Shown: positions 28,075 to 39,160, counted from the first letter of the stretch. The stretch: 64,000 nt of DNA from Opitutaceae bacterium (GCA_028688225.1 JAQTYQ010000006.1:97108-161107); one strand, 5' to 3'. Made by a program: numbers and translations. Notes: generated by a model not told the origin, from the letters alone.

Positions 28075-30285
28075 TCAGTCTGATACGTGAACCTTACTAA
28101 GGGCGTCGTCGCGGTCCGGCTTGAATCCGATGGCGTCCAGCGCCGGCTGGATTTCCGGGTTGGCCATGAATTCCTTCCAGAGGAGCCCGCTGCGGTGGTT
28201 TTCGATCATGACGACGATCTGCGCCTGGTTGAGCCCCATCCATATTTCCTCGAACCAATTGCGCGAAAGATTGAAGCCGTCATGAAACCCATAGATCCCC
28301 CATGTCTTGGCGCCGAGATCGCGATAATAGTGCTTCAACGCGGCCATCGATTCTTCGGGCGTGTAGGGGAACGCGCCGAGCGCGGCCGAGATGCAGATGG
28401 TGCCGCCGTCGTCGCGGGGGACGGGCCGGCCGCCCCCCGAATTGATGCCCGCCGAAAGCCCCCAGCAATCGGGACCGTAGCCGGCATACCCGCGCGGATT
28501 TTCCATGCAGTAGGCGCGGTTGATGAGGGCGAGCGCGCGGTTGTTCCGGAAATAATCCGTATAGGCGTCGCGCCGGCCGCGCGGATCGAAACCGAGGAAG
28601 GAGAACTGGGTGAAGAACAGCTCGCCGCCGTGGCCGCAGCCGACGTCGAGCTTGATGCCGTAGTAGCTGTGGCCGTTCGTATAATGGTCGCCGTCGGTCG
28701 TCCGGCTCCAGTGCCGGCGGTAGCGGACCGCCGGGGCGGATTGGCCGGCCCACCCCGTGTGGTAGAGGCTCGCCGGCACCGCATGCGTCGGCGACGCAAT
28801 CGCCAGCAGATAGACGATCAGCGTCTCATTCCAGCCGATCAGCGGATGGCTGATGTGCCAGCCGTGGTCGGGCGACCAATGCCAATAGAGGAAATCGCCC
28901 GCTGGATCCTGGCGAAACCAGTCCCATTCGACGCCCCGCCACAAGGCGGTGACTGCGTCGCAGATCTCGCGCTCGGCGGGATTGTCGCGGTCGAAATACT
29001 GCCGGGCCGTCAGCAGACCCTGCATCAGGAAGGCCGTCTCCACGAGGTCGGCGCCGTCGTCGTAGGGGCCGAAGTACGGGATGACCCTGCCCGTGTGCCC
29101 GTCGAGGAAATGCGGCCACGCGCCGTGGAACCGGTCGGCGGTTTGCAGGAAATGAATGATTTTCAGCAGGCGGCCGGCGCCTTCCTCGCGGGTGATGAAG
29201 TGACGCTCCGTTCCCGTGATCAGCGCCATGATGCCAAAACCCGTCGCGCCCAGCGCGCAGAGGTTGTCATTCCCTGGCAGCAGCTCGATGGCCATGCCGG
29301 ACTCGGGATGGCCCGCTTCCCAGTAATATCGAAAACAGGCCTCCTGCACCATCGTGAGCAGTTCGTCGTCGCTGAATTCGCGCGTCGCACCCGCCGCCGC
29401 GGTGGACAGGGCCGACTCGCGGCCGGCATCGTCGCGGGCGCTGATCTTGTAGAAGGCCTGGCAGCCTGGCCGTCCGACAAAGTCCACATAGCGGTTGCGC
29501 TCGCCCCGCTGGATCCCGATGGGCGTGTAGCTCCGGCCGTCCCACGAACGGTAGATCTGATAACGGAACGGCGGGTGCCCGGCCGGCGGCGTCCACGTCA
29601 GGTCGAAGTGGCGTTCGCCGGCCTTGACGGCGAGCCCGGCCGGAACGGCGGGAGGCGGCCCATCCGCGGCTTCGGCGGGACCGACCTCGATGTCGTCGAT
29701 GTAGAGCGTGTGCTCCCGGCCGTCGTCGAGACCCTGCTCGAAAACGATGCCCGCCAGGCGGTGCAAATCGAACCGGTTCTCATCGGTCCCGCGATACTGT
29801 CCTTGAAAATCGGCGAGTTTGAAGCGCAACTGCACCCACCGACCCGCCGGCAGCGCACCAGACCGGTCGAGCACCGTGATGGTGCCCGCCCAGGAGCCCG
29901 CCATGTCCACCAAGTTCATGCGCGGCGACGTTTCAGGCGTCAGGCCCTCCTCCGAGTAACACCAGAACGACAGGGTGTCGCCCCGGTACTCGAACTCACG
30001 GCTGTAGTGCTGCGGCGCCTTGAACGTCACCTGCCAGTTGCCCCCCGGCACGGACTTCCATTTCAAACGCAGACTGTTCGGCGGCGAGAAATAATGGCCG
30101 GTCTCGACCGGAATCTTGCCGTCGACCAGATCGAGGGTGCTGGGCGCGATGACGCCGCCTTCACTCGGGTAGCACGAATGGTCGGTCAGGCTGTTGTCGA
30201 AGACGACGTGGTGATCATAGGTGGACTGGGCCATGGCGGCGGCGGCGAGCAAGACGACCGTCAGGGTGACACGGATGGATTTCAT
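28075..30285 (-). CDS. Secreted GH144-type endo-beta-1,2-glucanase with CBM-like and Fn3 domains
   Basis: 736 residues from ATG 30285, with a signal peptide (about 1-20, ending AMAQ). Order: beta-sandwich carbohydrate-binding-like module (about 25-195), fibronectin type III module (about 205-295, [22 protein letters not shown] then QIYRSWDG) and a Glycoamylase/GH144 (alpha/alpha)6 domain (about 300-736). That domain carries [55 protein letters not shown] and [13 protein letters not shown], all hallmarks of GH144. Characterised GH144 enzymes cut beta-1,2-glucan to sophoro-oligosaccharides. It follows the GH3 gene by 25 bases and is co-oriented with a GH94 phosphorylase, which supports this specificity. 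Confidence 0.85.
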   Translation of the reverse strand: MKSIRVTLTVVLLAAAAMAQSTYDHHVVFDNSLTDHSCYPSEGGVIAPSTLDLVDGKIPVETGHYFSPPNSLRLKWKSVPGGNWQVTFKAPQHYSREFEYRGDTLSFWCYSEEGLTPETSPRMNLVDMAGSWAGTITVLDRSGALPAGRWVQLRFKLADFQGQYRGTDENRFDLHRLAGIVFEQGLDDGREHTLYIDDIEVGPAEAADGPPPAVPAGLAVKAGERHFDLTWTPPAGHPPFRYQIYRSWDGRSYTPIGIQRGERNRYVDFVGRPGCQAFYKISARDDAGRESALSTAAAGATREFSDDELLTMVQEACFRYYWEAGHPESGMAIELLPGNDNLCALGATGFGIMALITGTERHFITREEGAGRLLKIIHFLQTADRFHGAWPHFLDGHTGRVIPYFGPYDDGADLVETAFLMQGLLTARQYFDRDNPAEREICDAVTALWRGVEWDWFRQDPAGDFLYWHWSPDHGWHISHPLIGWNETLIVYLLAIASPTHAVPASLYHTGWAGQSAPAVRYRRHWSRTTDGDHYTNGHSYYGIKLDVGCGHGGELFFTQFSFLGFDPRGRRDAYTDYFRNNRALALINRAYCMENPRGYAGYGPDCWGLSAGINSGGGRPVPRDDGGTICISAALGAFPYTPEESMAALKHYYRDLGAKTWGIYGFHDGFNLSRNWFEEIWMGLNQAQIVVMIENHRSGLLWKEFMANPEIQPALDAIGFKPDRDDALSKVHVSD

Positions 30286-30310
30286 AAGCACGGTGAACAA
30301 AAGCGAAAGA

Positions 30311-32503
30311 TCACGGCCCGACGTTAAATCGCGCGGTCTCCGGGCCCGCAAAAAGGATGATCTCCCCCGGCTCGATGATCCGGTGACCGTCGGCGTCCGG
30401 GAAGGAAAGGTCGCGCGCCGGATCGATTTCAAAACGGAACCCGCGGCTGGCACCCGCCGCGATGGACGCGGACTCGAAATGCTTCAGGTCCTTCAGCGGC
30501 CGTGTGATGCTGGCCGCGGGATCGCGGATGAACCAGAGCACGGTCTCGATGCCGTCACGTTTGCCGGTATTGGTGACGGTGACCTCGGCCGTGAGCGTTT
30601 CGCCCGGCTTGACGGTCGGACGCGCCAGGCGGATGGGGCCGTAGGCGAAGGTCGTGTAACTCAGCCCGTGCCCGAATTCGTAGAGCGGAGAAGTGTCGAT
30701 GTCCTGATACGCGCCCTCCTTCCCGGTCCGGGCGCGGGGGCGCATGTTGTGATAGATGGGAATCTGCCCGCTCGTGCGCGGCCATGTGACCGACAGACGT
30801 CCGCTGGGATTCCGGCGCCCGAGCAACAGGTCCGCGACCGCCGCGCCGCCCCGGGTACCCGGCTGCCAGACGGCGAGGATCGCCGCCATCTTCGGCTCCA
30901 CGGCCGCCAGCTCCACCGGCCGGCCCGAAACCACGAGCAGCACGACGGGCTTGCCCGCCGCCGCCACGACCAGCGCCAGCTCCTCCTGCAAGCCGGGCAG
31001 GCGCAGTGTGGAACGCGAGGCGTTTTCCCCGCTCATGCCCGCGGACTCGCCGAGGCAGAGCACGACCGCGTCGGATTCGCGCGCGAGCGCCACGGCCGCA
31101 TCGAATCCCTCCCGGCCTCCGCCCTCGATCGGGCAGCCCGGCGCGCCCCGCAGGCTCACGCCGGCGGGCAGCCGCTCGCGCAGACCGGCTTCGATGCTGG
31201 CGACCTCCGCCGCCCGGCCCTGCTGCGCCCACGATCCGAGCAATGCCGCTTGATCGGTCGCCAGCGGCCCGATCAGCGCCAGCCGGCGCACCTCCGGGCC
31301 GAGCGGCAGCACGCCGGTGTTTTTCAGCAAAACCATCGCGCGCGCGGCAAATTCCTCCGCCAGATCGAGCTGCGCTGGCGTGGGAGCGGCGCCGGTCAGC
31401 GCCGACGGCGCGACGAAAGGCTGCTCGAACAGGCCCCGCTCGAACTTCACGCGCAGAATCCGGCTGACGGCCTCGTCCACCGCTGCGAGCGGCACGCGGC
31501 CGGCCGCGATCAGGCCGGCCAGATGCTGGCGGTAAAGTCCGTCAGCCATGTCGAGGTCGACGCCGGCGAGCAACGCCAGCTGCGCCGCGTCGGCTTCATC
31601 CGCCGCGTAGCCCTGCTGGATGAGCTGCTGCACGGCGCCCCAGTCCGAGACGACAAAACCTTGGAATCCCCATCGCTGCCGGAGGACCTCCGTCAGCGTG
31701 TAATGATTCGCGCTGGCCGGCACGCCGTTGAGATCGTTGAAGGCGCTCATCACCGTGAGGGCGCCGGCCCGCACGCCGGCCTCGAACGGCGGGAGGTGCA
31801 TCTCCCACAGCCGCTGCGGCGCGATCTCGGTGGAGCTATAGTCGCGGCCGCCCTCGGACGCCCCGTAGCCGACGTAATGCTTGAGGCACGCCGCGATCCC
31901 CTGCGGTCCTTCCTGGTAACCCGTGACCGCCGCCGCCGCAAAAACGCTGCCGGCGTAGGGCGACTCGCCGAAAGTCTCCGCGATCCGGCCCCACCGCGGA
32001 TCGACGCCGTGATCCACCATCGGCGCGAACGTCCAGTCGAGGCCGTCCGCCCGCGCGCTCTCGGCCGCTGAGCGGCAGGCGTGGCGGAGCAGGTCGGCGT
32101 CCCAGGCGCAGGCCTGCGCCAGCGGAATGGGGAAAATCGTCCGGTAACCGTGAATCACGTCGGCCCCGAAGATCGCGGGTATCCCCAGCCGGGTCTGCTC
32201 GACGGCCCGGCGCTGCAGCGCGTTGCGCAGGGCCAGATCGCCGGCGGTCATGAACGACCCGTAGGTGGCCCGGAGTTCGTCCGCGCGCTGGATGAGATTG
32301 TTGGGATTGGCGTCGCCGACGCCGCATTGATGGAGCTGGTCGATTTTCTCCTCCAGCGTCATGCGCGAGAGCAAATCGGCGACCCGCTGGTCGACGGGCA
32401 GATCCGGGCGGCGATAGGGAGGGAGTTCAGCGGACATGGCGGTGGAGATGGCCGAAAAACCGAGGATGAGGGCCAAAAGCATGGGTTGCATGAGTCGTTT
32501 CAC
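30311..32503 (-). CDS. Beta-glucosidase, GH3 (candidate beta-1,2-glucosidase)
   Basis: 730 residues with a signal peptide (about 1-26, ending AMSA), so periplasmic. Nucleophile Asp287 in [59 protein letters not shown] and [15 protein letters not shown] are standard for BglX-like GH3 enzymes, followed by the alpha/beta sandwich (about 390-580) and a C-terminal Fn3-like domain. GH3 enzymes act on beta-1,2, -1,3, -1,4 or -1,6 links; beta-1,2 is inferred from neighbours. The GTG start overlaps the stop of the phosphorylase gene (GTGA), implying coupled translation; a Met at residue 5 is an alternative start. Confidence 0.88.
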   Translation of the reverse strand: MKRLMQPMLLALILGFSAISTAMSAELPPYRRPDLPVDQRVADLLSRMTLEEKIDQLHQCGVGDANPNNLIQRADELRATYGSFMTAGDLALRNALQRRAVEQTRLGIPAIFGADVIHGYRTIFPIPLAQACAWDADLLRHACRSAAESARADGLDWTFAPMVDHGVDPRWGRIAETFGESPYAGSVFAAAAVTGYQEGPQGIAACLKHYVGYGASEGGRDYSSTEIAPQRLWEMHLPPFEAGVRAGALTVMSAFNDLNGVPASANHYTLTEVLRQRWGFQGFVVSDWGAVQQLIQQGYAADEADAAQLALLAGVDLDMADGLYRQHLAGLIAAGRVPLAAVDEAVSRILRVKFERGLFEQPFVAPSALTGAAPTPAQLDLAEEFAARAMVLLKNTGVLPLGPEVRRLALIGPLATDQAALLGSWAQQGRAAEVASIEAGLRERLPAGVSLRGAPGCPIEGGGREGFDAAVALARESDAVVLCLGESAGMSGENASRSTLRLPGLQEELALVVAAAGKPVVLLVVSGRPVELAAVEPKMAAILAVWQPGTRGGAAVADLLLGRRNPSGRLSVTWPRTSGQIPIYHNMRPRARTGKEGAYQDIDTSPLYEFGHGLSYTTFAYGPIRLARPTVKPGETLTAEVTVTNTGKRDGIETVLWFIRDPAASITRPLKDLKHFESASIAAGASRGFRFEIDPARDLSFPDADGHRIIEPGEIILFAGPETARFNVGP

Positions 32504-35500
32504 AAATCGATCTCGATGATATTGTCGGTGGACCGGAGGAGCGCGGTCAATTTCGTCTGCGGGATCGCGATCCCGCCCGGGCGGTAGGGATTGGGTTCGC
32601 GGCGATCCGCATCGCAGCGGACCCCGTTCACCGTCACCGCCTGCGGGGAGAAACTGCCCCGGCGCACGCGGTAGCGCAGCTCCACGCGGCGGCCGCAGAC
32701 CAGCGCGGCGGCGACCAGTCCGTCCAGGCTGCGCGGCAGCACCGGATCAAAGACCATGTCACCGAACGACTCACGCAGACCCAACAGGGCCGACCGGACC
32801 GCATGGATGAAAAGCCCCGGCCCGCTCGAGTAAAGCCGCCAGCCGCCGCGGACGGCGACCCGGCCGGCGCGCAGTTCCGGCCAGCACGCCGCAGCCTCGT
32901 AACGGTCGGCAAAATCCGCATCCGAACTGGAAAAATAGACATTGCTCTGGCGGATGGCGGCGTTGGGCACGACCTGGGGCAGGTCCACGGGATTGACCGC
33001 CTGGAGGGCGGTCCAGAGCCCCTCGGCGTCGCCCACTTTCGCCCGCGCCTCCGCATAGCGCAGGTGCGCATGCACATATTGCAGCCCGATCTCGCGCCCG
33101 ACATTGGCGGCGGTGTCGCCGCGTTTGAAAAGTTGCTCGCAGCCGCCGTGGTAGACGGCCGGCTCGCTCATGAGGCGCACACCGTCGGGGAAACGCAGAC
33201 TGGAGTCGATGATCTGCAAATGGCGGACGGTTTCCTCGGCGGTGAAAAGCTCGGCCAGGATCGAACGGGTCATCGGCAGCAGGCGGTAGCGGATGCCGGT
33301 CACCCGGTCGCGGGGGTGCAGGAGCGGACGCGCGGAGCCGTCGGCTTCGGTGACAAGGAACCCGGCGACGATGCCGTCGGGCATCAGCCGGGCGGCGAAA
33401 TCGGCGCGCATGCGCGCCAGCAGCGCCTCCAGCCGCGCGCCGCGGGCGGCCTGGCCGGCCCGGCGGCAGACCTCGGCGAACTGGCGGAAGGTGTGATACG
33501 CGAGGCCGACCGTCCAGGCGCTGATCATGCGCGTGCGCATCGTCGCATCGGCGGGTTGCAGCGTGTCGTCCCAATCGCCGTCGCCGTAGCTCACGAGGGC
33601 GGTGCCGGCCACGAAGCGCGACTCCACGTGCGCGATCACGCGGTCGCAGTGCGCCCACAGGGTCTCCTCGGGCCCGGCGGGCTCGAACCGGCGCGCGTCG
33701 GTGTAGCCGACGCGGGTCGAGAAAAACGCCAGGTCGTTGGCGGCCTCCGCGTAGTCGCACAGCGCCTTCACCGGCCAGAAACAGACATCGCCATGGCTGT
33801 GGGCCTGCTGGATGAAGCGGAACGGGGGGAACATGAACCACTGGGGCCAGGTGCCGTCGTGCGGGTATTGCTGCGCGAATACCGTCTGGAGGATGCGGCG
33901 CACCACCGCATGGCGGCCGGCGGCCAGAAGCCATTCCACCGAGCCCTGGCACACATCGCGCACGCCCCACGCCGCGCCGCCGGATTGTTCGAGCCCGTGC
34001 GGCGCCGAGAAATGGATCGCGGCGTCATGGCCCAGCCAGGGAAGGATTTCATCGATGCGCCCGGCGCCCGGATCGGACCGGCAGGCCAGGCGCAGCCGGA
34101 AGGGGGACGGGCGGTCCGGGCGGACACCGGCGGCAAACTCGGCGCGGGCGGCCGCCACCGCCGCCGGCAGGCCATCGGCGCCGGCATAACCGCCCAGCAT
34201 GATCACGCCGCCGTGGGCGACCGGGCGCGTTTGCAGCGCGACGTGCGTCCCCCGATGGGCGGCGCCATCCGCATAGAGCAACTCGTCGCCGCCCAGCGCG
34301 ACGATGTAGCCGGCCTCGGCGGCGGCGATGGCAAACGCGACACCGGGCCGGCGCGGGCCGAGGAGGCCCTCGAGCGCGGGCCGGCAGCTCAACCAGCCGG
34401 CGCCGGCGACCGCGGTGACCGAGCCGCCATGCTCGAACTCCGTGGCGCCGAGCACGAGCTGGTGCGTGATGAGAAATTCCCGGGGCGGGCCGGCGGTGAC
34501 GCGCAGCTCCAGGAATGAGGCCGGCAGGTCCGGCGCGCACCAGACCCGCGCCTCAATGACCTCGGCGCCCAGCCGGTAGATCCAGCGCACCGCGCCGGGG
34601 GTCATGCTGAAAATGGACGGCACGCCGAGCTGGCGCCACTCGCCGGCCCGGCGCACAAAAATGCGCTGCCCGCTCGCGCGCGCGACGTTGAGGGCGTTCC
34701 GCACCACCGGCAGCAGGCGGGCCAGGCTCGGATTGCCGAGGTAGGCCTGGGCCCCGAAGATGCCGGCGGCATAGCAGGTCAGGCCGAATTGCTCATCGTC
34801 GATCCAGGACGAATCGCCGCTGCGCAGGATGTGGCCGTGCGGCCGGTCCACCCGCGCCTCCTTGTCGCGGGTAACGACATGGGTGTCGTCGGCGCAAAAG
34901 AAGGAAAGCAGCGTGCCGTCGGCGTCCCGTTCGAGGTGCCGGTGCTCGCCGGGGAACCAAGCGGCGAGATCGGCGGCGCCGGGGCGGTCGCCATGCAACC
35001 AGCCGGCGGTGACAAAAAGCGAGCGCGGGCCGGCCGGGCCCGGGGCGGGAGCGGGGGCGACCGCGCCGCTCCCCCACTCCGCCGGCGTTCTGCTGTCCAG
35101 CAGAACGCGCAGGCAGGCCAGGTCGGAGGCCGCGGAAGCCCGGGGATGATCCTCCTGAAAGCGGGCGACGAAAACGATCTCGCCGGCGGCGTCCGGCGGC
35201 AGCTCGAGCGCGCGGCTCTGCAGACCGGCCAGTGCAAACTCGTATTGCAGGCGCCGCGAGGGCAGCGACGCCATCCGCACCGCGGCGGGCTCGCCCGTCA
35301 GCCGGTGGTCGGTGCCGAAAAACTGCCAGCCGTCGGTGCAGAAGGCCGCGGCGCCGGTCGCGCACGCGCAGGCGAGCCAGGGATGGCGGCCGCCGGCCGC
35401 CGCCTGGTTCTGGCGGGCAAGGATGGTCCAGCCGAGCGCGTCGTCCCGGACCGGCAGAAGGTCGAGGTAATGCGAATTGTAGGCCTCGTTGTTGCGGACG

Positions 35501-35925
35501 GTGCCTTCGTCGGCGAGGCCGAGGTCCTGCGCCTGGAGCACGTCGATCCGGCGCGCCACGGAGCCGGTGTTGTGCACGCGCACGCGCCAGGCCCAGGCGG
35601 CATGCTGCGGATGCAACTGGAGCACCGCGGTGCAATGCAGGCCGGCCGCGGTATCAGAGGTCCAGGCTGCGGCATCCGTGCCGTTGGTGGTGAAGGCAAG
35701 TCCCGGGCCGATGAGCGGGCGCCAGCCGGCGACACCGGCAGCGTCGTGCCAGCGCAGCAGCAGCCGGAACAAGCCGTCCTCGGCGGGGCCCGGGAGAAAC
35801 TGGTTGAGCAGCGTCGGGCCGTGGCGCAGGGCGAAGAGCGCGCCCGAAGGCAACAATTGCACCGTCAGCGGCGATCGATTGCGCAGCTCCATTAATCCCA
35901 GATCGGCGGTGGCCGGGATTTTCAT
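32500..35925 (-). CDS. GH94 phosphorylase, probable 1,2-beta-oligoglucan phosphorylase
   Basis: 1141 residues from ATG 35925 with no signal peptide, so cytoplasmic. The GH94 catalytic (alpha/alpha)6 barrel spans about 600-1030. It holds GVRDVCQGSVEWLL, HGDVCFWPVKAL, GDGDWDDTLQP (Asp784-Asp787, the region of the general acid) and HGGCEQLFKRGDTAANVG. The length fits 1,2-beta-oligoglucan phosphorylases (about 1100 residues) better than cellobiose phosphorylases (about 820), and the DWDDTLQP form differs from the DWND of cellobiose enzymes. The reaction would release glucose 1-phosphate from sophoro-oligosaccharides. Its gene overlaps the GH3 gene by four bases. Other long GH94 specificities cannot be excluded. 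Confidence 0.8.
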   Translation of the reverse strand: MKIPATADLGLMELRNRSPLTVQLLPSGALFALRHGPTLLNQFLPGPAEDGLFRLLLRWHDAAGVAGWRPLIGPGLAFTTNGTDAAAWTSDTAAGLHCTAVLQLHPQHAAWAWRVRVHNTGSVARRIDVLQAQDLGLADEGTVRNNEAYNSHYLDLLPVRDDALGWTILARQNQAAAGGRHPWLACACATGAAAFCTDGWQFFGTDHRLTGEPAAVRMASLPSRRLQYEFALAGLQSRALELPPDAAGEIVFVARFQEDHPRASAASDLACLRVLLDSRTPAEWGSGAVAPAPAPGPAGPRSLFVTAGWLHGDRPGAADLAAWFPGEHRHLERDADGTLLSFFCADDTHVVTRDKEARVDRPHGHILRSGDSSWIDDEQFGLTCYAAGIFGAQAYLGNPSLARLLPVVRNALNVARASGQRIFVRRAGEWRQLGVPSIFSMTPGAVRWIYRLGAEVIEARVWCAPDLPASFLELRVTAGPPREFLITHQLVLGATEFEHGGSVTAVAGAGWLSCRPALEGLLGPRRPGVAFAIAAAEAGYIVALGGDELLYADGAAHRGTHVALQTRPVAHGGVIMLGGYAGADGLPAAVAAARAEFAAGVRPDRPSPFRLRLACRSDPGAGRIDEILPWLGHDAAIHFSAPHGLEQSGGAAWGVRDVCQGSVEWLLAAGRHAVVRRILQTVFAQQYPHDGTWPQWFMFPPFRFIQQAHSHGDVCFWPVKALCDYAEAANDLAFFSTRVGYTDARRFEPAGPEETLWAHCDRVIAHVESRFVAGTALVSYGDGDWDDTLQPADATMRTRMISAWTVGLAYHTFRQFAEVCRRAGQAARGARLEALLARMRADFAARLMPDGIVAGFLVTEADGSARPLLHPRDRVTGIRYRLLPMTRSILAELFTAEETVRHLQIIDSSLRFPDGVRLMSEPAVYHGGCEQLFKRGDTAANVGREIGLQYVHAHLRYAEARAKVGDAEGLWTALQAVNPVDLPQVVPNAAIRQSNVYFSSSDADFADRYEAAACWPELRAGRVAVRGGWRLYSSGPGLFIHAVRSALLGLRESFGDMVFDPVLPRSLDGLVAAALVCGRRVELRYRVRRGSFSPQAVTVNGVRCDADRREPNPYRPGGIAIPQTKLTALLRSTDNIIEIDL

Positions 35926-35955
35926 CTTCGTGGGTTGCAGGTACAGAAAATAGAG

Positions 35956-36144
35956 TAAGCGCACGGCCAACGTCCGTGCGCTTATGCAAGGACCAAACCC
36001 GCGGGGTGTATCGCTGCTGCCGCGAGCAGGCACATCCATGCGCAACGGGCCGGTTGGCCCAGCGGTGCTGAAGTGCCATCCGGCCTGGACGGCCGGATGG
36101 CTTCTTCAGAATGACGATGGCATCGGTTTCAAGCCGATGCCATC
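35956..36144 (-). promoter_or_regulatory. Three successive perfect hairpins between receptor and phosphorylase genes
   Basis: Stem 1: 36116-36126 pairs with 36134-36144 (11 bases, 15 bases after the receptor stop). Stem 2: 36076-36085 with 36091-36100 (10 bases). Stem 3: 35956-35966 with 35974-35984 (11 bases), followed on the minus strand by CTCTATTTTCTG. All are perfect. They may stop most transcripts after the receptor gene or protect its mRNA, giving more receptor than phosphorylase. Confidence 0.6.
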
Positions 36145-36158
36145 AGGCTTACGTGTTC

Positions 36159-39008
36159 TCAGAACTCGAAGTTTGCCGAGAGGGTGAACTTGCGCGGTGG
36201 AATGAAGTTATAGTCCATGGGTTGCGACAGGCCACTGCCGTATCCCGTGTAGTTGAGAAAGACGAGCGTGTCCTTCCCGAACATGTTATCCACGTTCAAC
36301 TGGAACCGGGCATGAAGCTTGTGATCCATGACCCTGAAAGTCGTGGAATAACCGACGAGCATGGAGTAAGTCGTATAGCCAGGCGAGAGCGTCCGCTTGC
36401 CGTTGACGCTGTCCCAGGGATTTCCGTATTGGTCACCGAGCGTGGTGGCCCCGGCGCCAATCTCAAGACCTCGGAGAACATCGTCCGTGAAGCTGTAGGT
36501 CGCGAACACGTTGAAGATCGACTTCACCAGGTGGCCGGTGGTGACCGGCACCTGCACGGCCGCAATCCGATTCTGGGCGTCCGTGAGATCCGAGGCCAGT
36601 TTCACACTCTCGGCCGAAGACCCGCCCGCCGCTGCCTGCCAGGTCGCCAGATGCTGCGCCATGTAGGCGGTGGCGTTCGGACCGTCGTTCGTCTTTTCGC
36701 CCTTGGGATCGGAATAGTGCAGTTGGAGACGGAAGTTCTTGCTCGGATTCGCGATGACCTCGAATTCGAAGCCAGTGTACTTCACGTCGTAGGTGTCGAT
36801 ATAGGCCATGTTGGCGTGGTAGGTACCCACCGTGCCGGTCACGTTGCCGGCCGGGCCGATGTCGGTGTTGGTGCCGCCCGCGGCGAAATAATCGTTCCAG
36901 ATGCCCTGGAAGTCGGGCGTGTCGCCACCGATGACATCGGTCGAGGTCTGATTATACCAGTTCGCCGAGGCATAGTACTTGCCGTCCAGCGTGGAGAGGC
37001 GCAGGCCGATGCTCTTGCCTTTGCCAAACGACGGGCCGAGCGTCTTGCCGAAGATGGTGGGGTTGTTGCCGCCCGCGGCCGGCTGATAATTCTCGGAAAC
37101 ATTGCCGACGATGCCGAGCCACTCCGTCACATAACCCACGAGACCGGCGGTGTAGGTGTTACCCGAGCCGCTGGAAAGCGTTGGCGTGTTGCTCGGGCCA
37201 CGCAGACCGACCTTCCAGTTGTCATAGGCGTCGTGCCGCTCTCCGAGCGTAAGGTTAAGCCGGTCATCCCACAGGCGTGTCTGCGACATCACCCCGTAAT
37301 ACTTGATGGTCTGCTTCGAGTTGAAGTCATACCAGTTGAACGGCAGCGGAGTGTAGGCGATGTTCTGACCGTTCCAGGTGGTCGGGACGTTCAGGGCCTG
37401 CTGCGGATGGTCCCAATAAATGCGGCCCCACAGCATGGTCTTGGTCCAGTTGTTTTCGTCGTAGTTGTTCAGAACCTGGGCCTGATATTGGCGGGCATCG
37501 TATTCCGTCACCTGCTCGCCGGCTGAGGCACTGAAGAGTTGTTTCACGGGCACCCCCCAGGCGTTGAAATCGAAGTGGTAGTTGAACTGCCCGCGGACCT
37601 CATTCACCCAGTGATTTTGGGTCTGGGCATCGAGGAAGAAGTCCGAATAAAGCTTGCCGTAATTCGGATTCGGCTGCCCGTTCGGCAACTGGTGGTTGAG
37701 GTCGTAGTTCACCCCGGTGCCCAGGCCGCCGCCGGCGCCCTCGAAGTTTTTCGTCTTGGCGTCGTCGACGTAGCGGTAGCCTGAAACGATAAACTCGCTG
37801 TTGGGATTGATCCGGTGCGAAAAGTTCAGCGTCATGCTGAGCGCCTCGGGCTTGAGCAGGCCGTCCGCCGGGGTAATCGCGAACTCCCGGCTGGGCAGCG
37901 CCATGATCGTCGTGCCGGTCGGGCCGTAAACGAAGGACGTGGGTCGCAGGAAGGCGCCCCAGGCGATGTCTCCCGTGCCCATGGAGCGAACACCGCCCGC
38001 CCAGTTGTACAGGCCGATACCCGGGGTCCAGACCAGGTAGTCATTGGCGCCGCCCCAAGCGTTCATGGCATGAACACCCGGCGCACCCGGAGTGGTGAGG
38101 GGATTTGCATCAATATTCGCGATGGCGGAGCCCCAGGTGGCGGAACTGGTGCTCTGGTTCCAGAGCGAGGTGCCGTCCTGGATCGACTGGGCAAAGACCG
38201 TCTTCTCTTCCTTCCAGCCCTCGATCTCGAAGCTGATCTGCGTATCGTCGGTGAACTTATACGTGCCGGCGAGATCGACGGCGTTCTTTTTATGATTATC
38301 GCCGTCCCTCCAGCCTTTTTCGTTCGCGTTCAGGAGATTCAATCGCAGGGCGAAATGACCGCCCACGGATTGATTGATGTCCGCCGTCACCCGGTAGCCG
38401 CCGTAACTATAGGCACTGAGGCTGACTTGGGAGAAGTTTTTGTCGAAACGCGCCGTCTTCGTATAGGCGGTCATGGCGCCGCCAATATCGCCAATGCCGA
38501 ACAGGATCGAGTTCGGGCCGCTGTCGGTTTCAATGCGATCAACGTTATAGGTATCAATCAGCATGAAGGTCGGGAAGTAGTTCTTCGTGGGCGGATTGCC
38601 GCCCTGCACATGGCTGTCGCCACGGATGCTGACGGACCAGAAGTTGAACACGTCGCCGGCCGAGGCCCCGGACATGCCGTTGCGGAAGCTGGTGGGCACG
38701 GCATTCAGGGACCATTTCAAGGCGTCCTGAATATTGGTGATCGCCAGGTCGTTGATGAATTGGCGCGTCAACGATGACACCGCGGTGGGGGTCACCCGGA
38801 TCGGAGTGTCCAGACGCCCGCCGGCGAGCGAATCGACGGCGATGTAGCCGCTGTCCTTTTCGACGTTGATCGTGAAAGGACTGAGCTTGACCACCTGATC
38901 CGGCGGGGCCGCGGCATCATCCGATACCGCCTGCGCCATGATGGGGGCCTGGAGCCCCAGCGTCAGCAGGAGGGCCGACGCGAGTCTATTGCTTATTCTG
39001 GGTTTCAT
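36159..39008 (-). CDS. TonB-dependent outer-membrane receptor (Opitutaceae-type)
   Basis: 949 residues from ATG 39008 with a signal peptide (about 1-27, ending APIMAQA). The mature N-terminus VVKLSPFTINVEKDSGYIAVDSL (about 37-59) and the plug (about 60-200, ALKWSLNAVP, FRNGMSG) are the form common in Opitutaceae receptors. A 22-strand barrel follows, ending in a C-terminal Phe (FTLSANFEF), as usual for outer-membrane barrels. It would take up an oligosaccharide using TonB energy. No SusD-like gene accompanies it. Its place between a GH144-type protein and the GH94 gene suggests a beta-1,2-glucan or sophoro-oligosaccharide ligand; this is inference from context. Confidence 0.9.
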   Translation of the reverse strand: MKPRISNRLASALLLTLGLQAPIMAQAVSDDAAAPPDQVVKLSPFTINVEKDSGYIAVDSLAGGRLDTPIRVTPTAVSSLTRQFINDLAITNIQDALKWSLNAVPTSFRNGMSGASAGDVFNFWSVSIRGDSHVQGGNPPTKNYFPTFMLIDTYNVDRIETDSGPNSILFGIGDIGGAMTAYTKTARFDKNFSQVSLSAYSYGGYRVTADINQSVGGHFALRLNLLNANEKGWRDGDNHKKNAVDLAGTYKFTDDTQISFEIEGWKEEKTVFAQSIQDGTSLWNQSTSSATWGSAIANIDANPLTTPGAPGVHAMNAWGGANDYLVWTPGIGLYNWAGGVRSMGTGDIAWGAFLRPTSFVYGPTGTTIMALPSREFAITPADGLLKPEALSMTLNFSHRINPNSEFIVSGYRYVDDAKTKNFEGAGGGLGTGVNYDLNHQLPNGQPNPNYGKLYSDFFLDAQTQNHWVNEVRGQFNYHFDFNAWGVPVKQLFSASAGEQVTEYDARQYQAQVLNNYDENNWTKTMLWGRIYWDHPQQALNVPTTWNGQNIAYTPLPFNWYDFNSKQTIKYYGVMSQTRLWDDRLNLTLGERHDAYDNWKVGLRGPSNTPTLSSGSGNTYTAGLVGYVTEWLGIVGNVSENYQPAAGGNNPTIFGKTLGPSFGKGKSIGLRLSTLDGKYYASANWYNQTSTDVIGGDTPDFQGIWNDYFAAGGTNTDIGPAGNVTGTVGTYHANMAYIDTYDVKYTGFEFEVIANPSKNFRLQLHYSDPKGEKTNDGPNATAYMAQHLATWQAAAGGSSAESVKLASDLTDAQNRIAAVQVPVTTGHLVKSIFNVFATYSFTDDVLRGLEIGAGATTLGDQYGNPWDSVNGKRTLSPGYTTYSMLVGYSTTFRVMDHKLHARFQLNVDNMFGKDTLVFLNYTGYGSGLSQPMDYNFIPPRKFTLSANFEF

Positions 39009-39135
39009 TGATGTTTGGGGGTTGTGTGTTTGGACCAAGGAAAATGGTTCAGCAGGGGAAACCTGGCCGATCGCCAGAGCATACCCGGCCCCGGCCGTCC
39101 AATCGGGCAGTTCGGCCGAACTCATGCAGTTGGAT

Positions 39136-39160
39136 CGTAGCAGCCGACGTAAGGAGGCTG
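39136..39160. repeat. Dispersed palindromic repeat, family A
   Basis: CGTAGCAGCCGACGTAAGGA followed by GGCTG, in the 208-base gap upstream of the receptor gene. The preceding GCAGTTGGATCGTA also matches the copy at 23727-23750. Confidence 0.65.

Noticed and set aside
28087..30327. 746-residue plus-strand open frame opposite the GH144 gene
   Set aside because: No motifs; the minus strand has signal peptide, Fn3 and GH144 segments.
36159..39008. SusC/SusD pair
   Set aside because: Only the TonB-dependent receptor is present; no SusD-like lipoprotein lies on either side.
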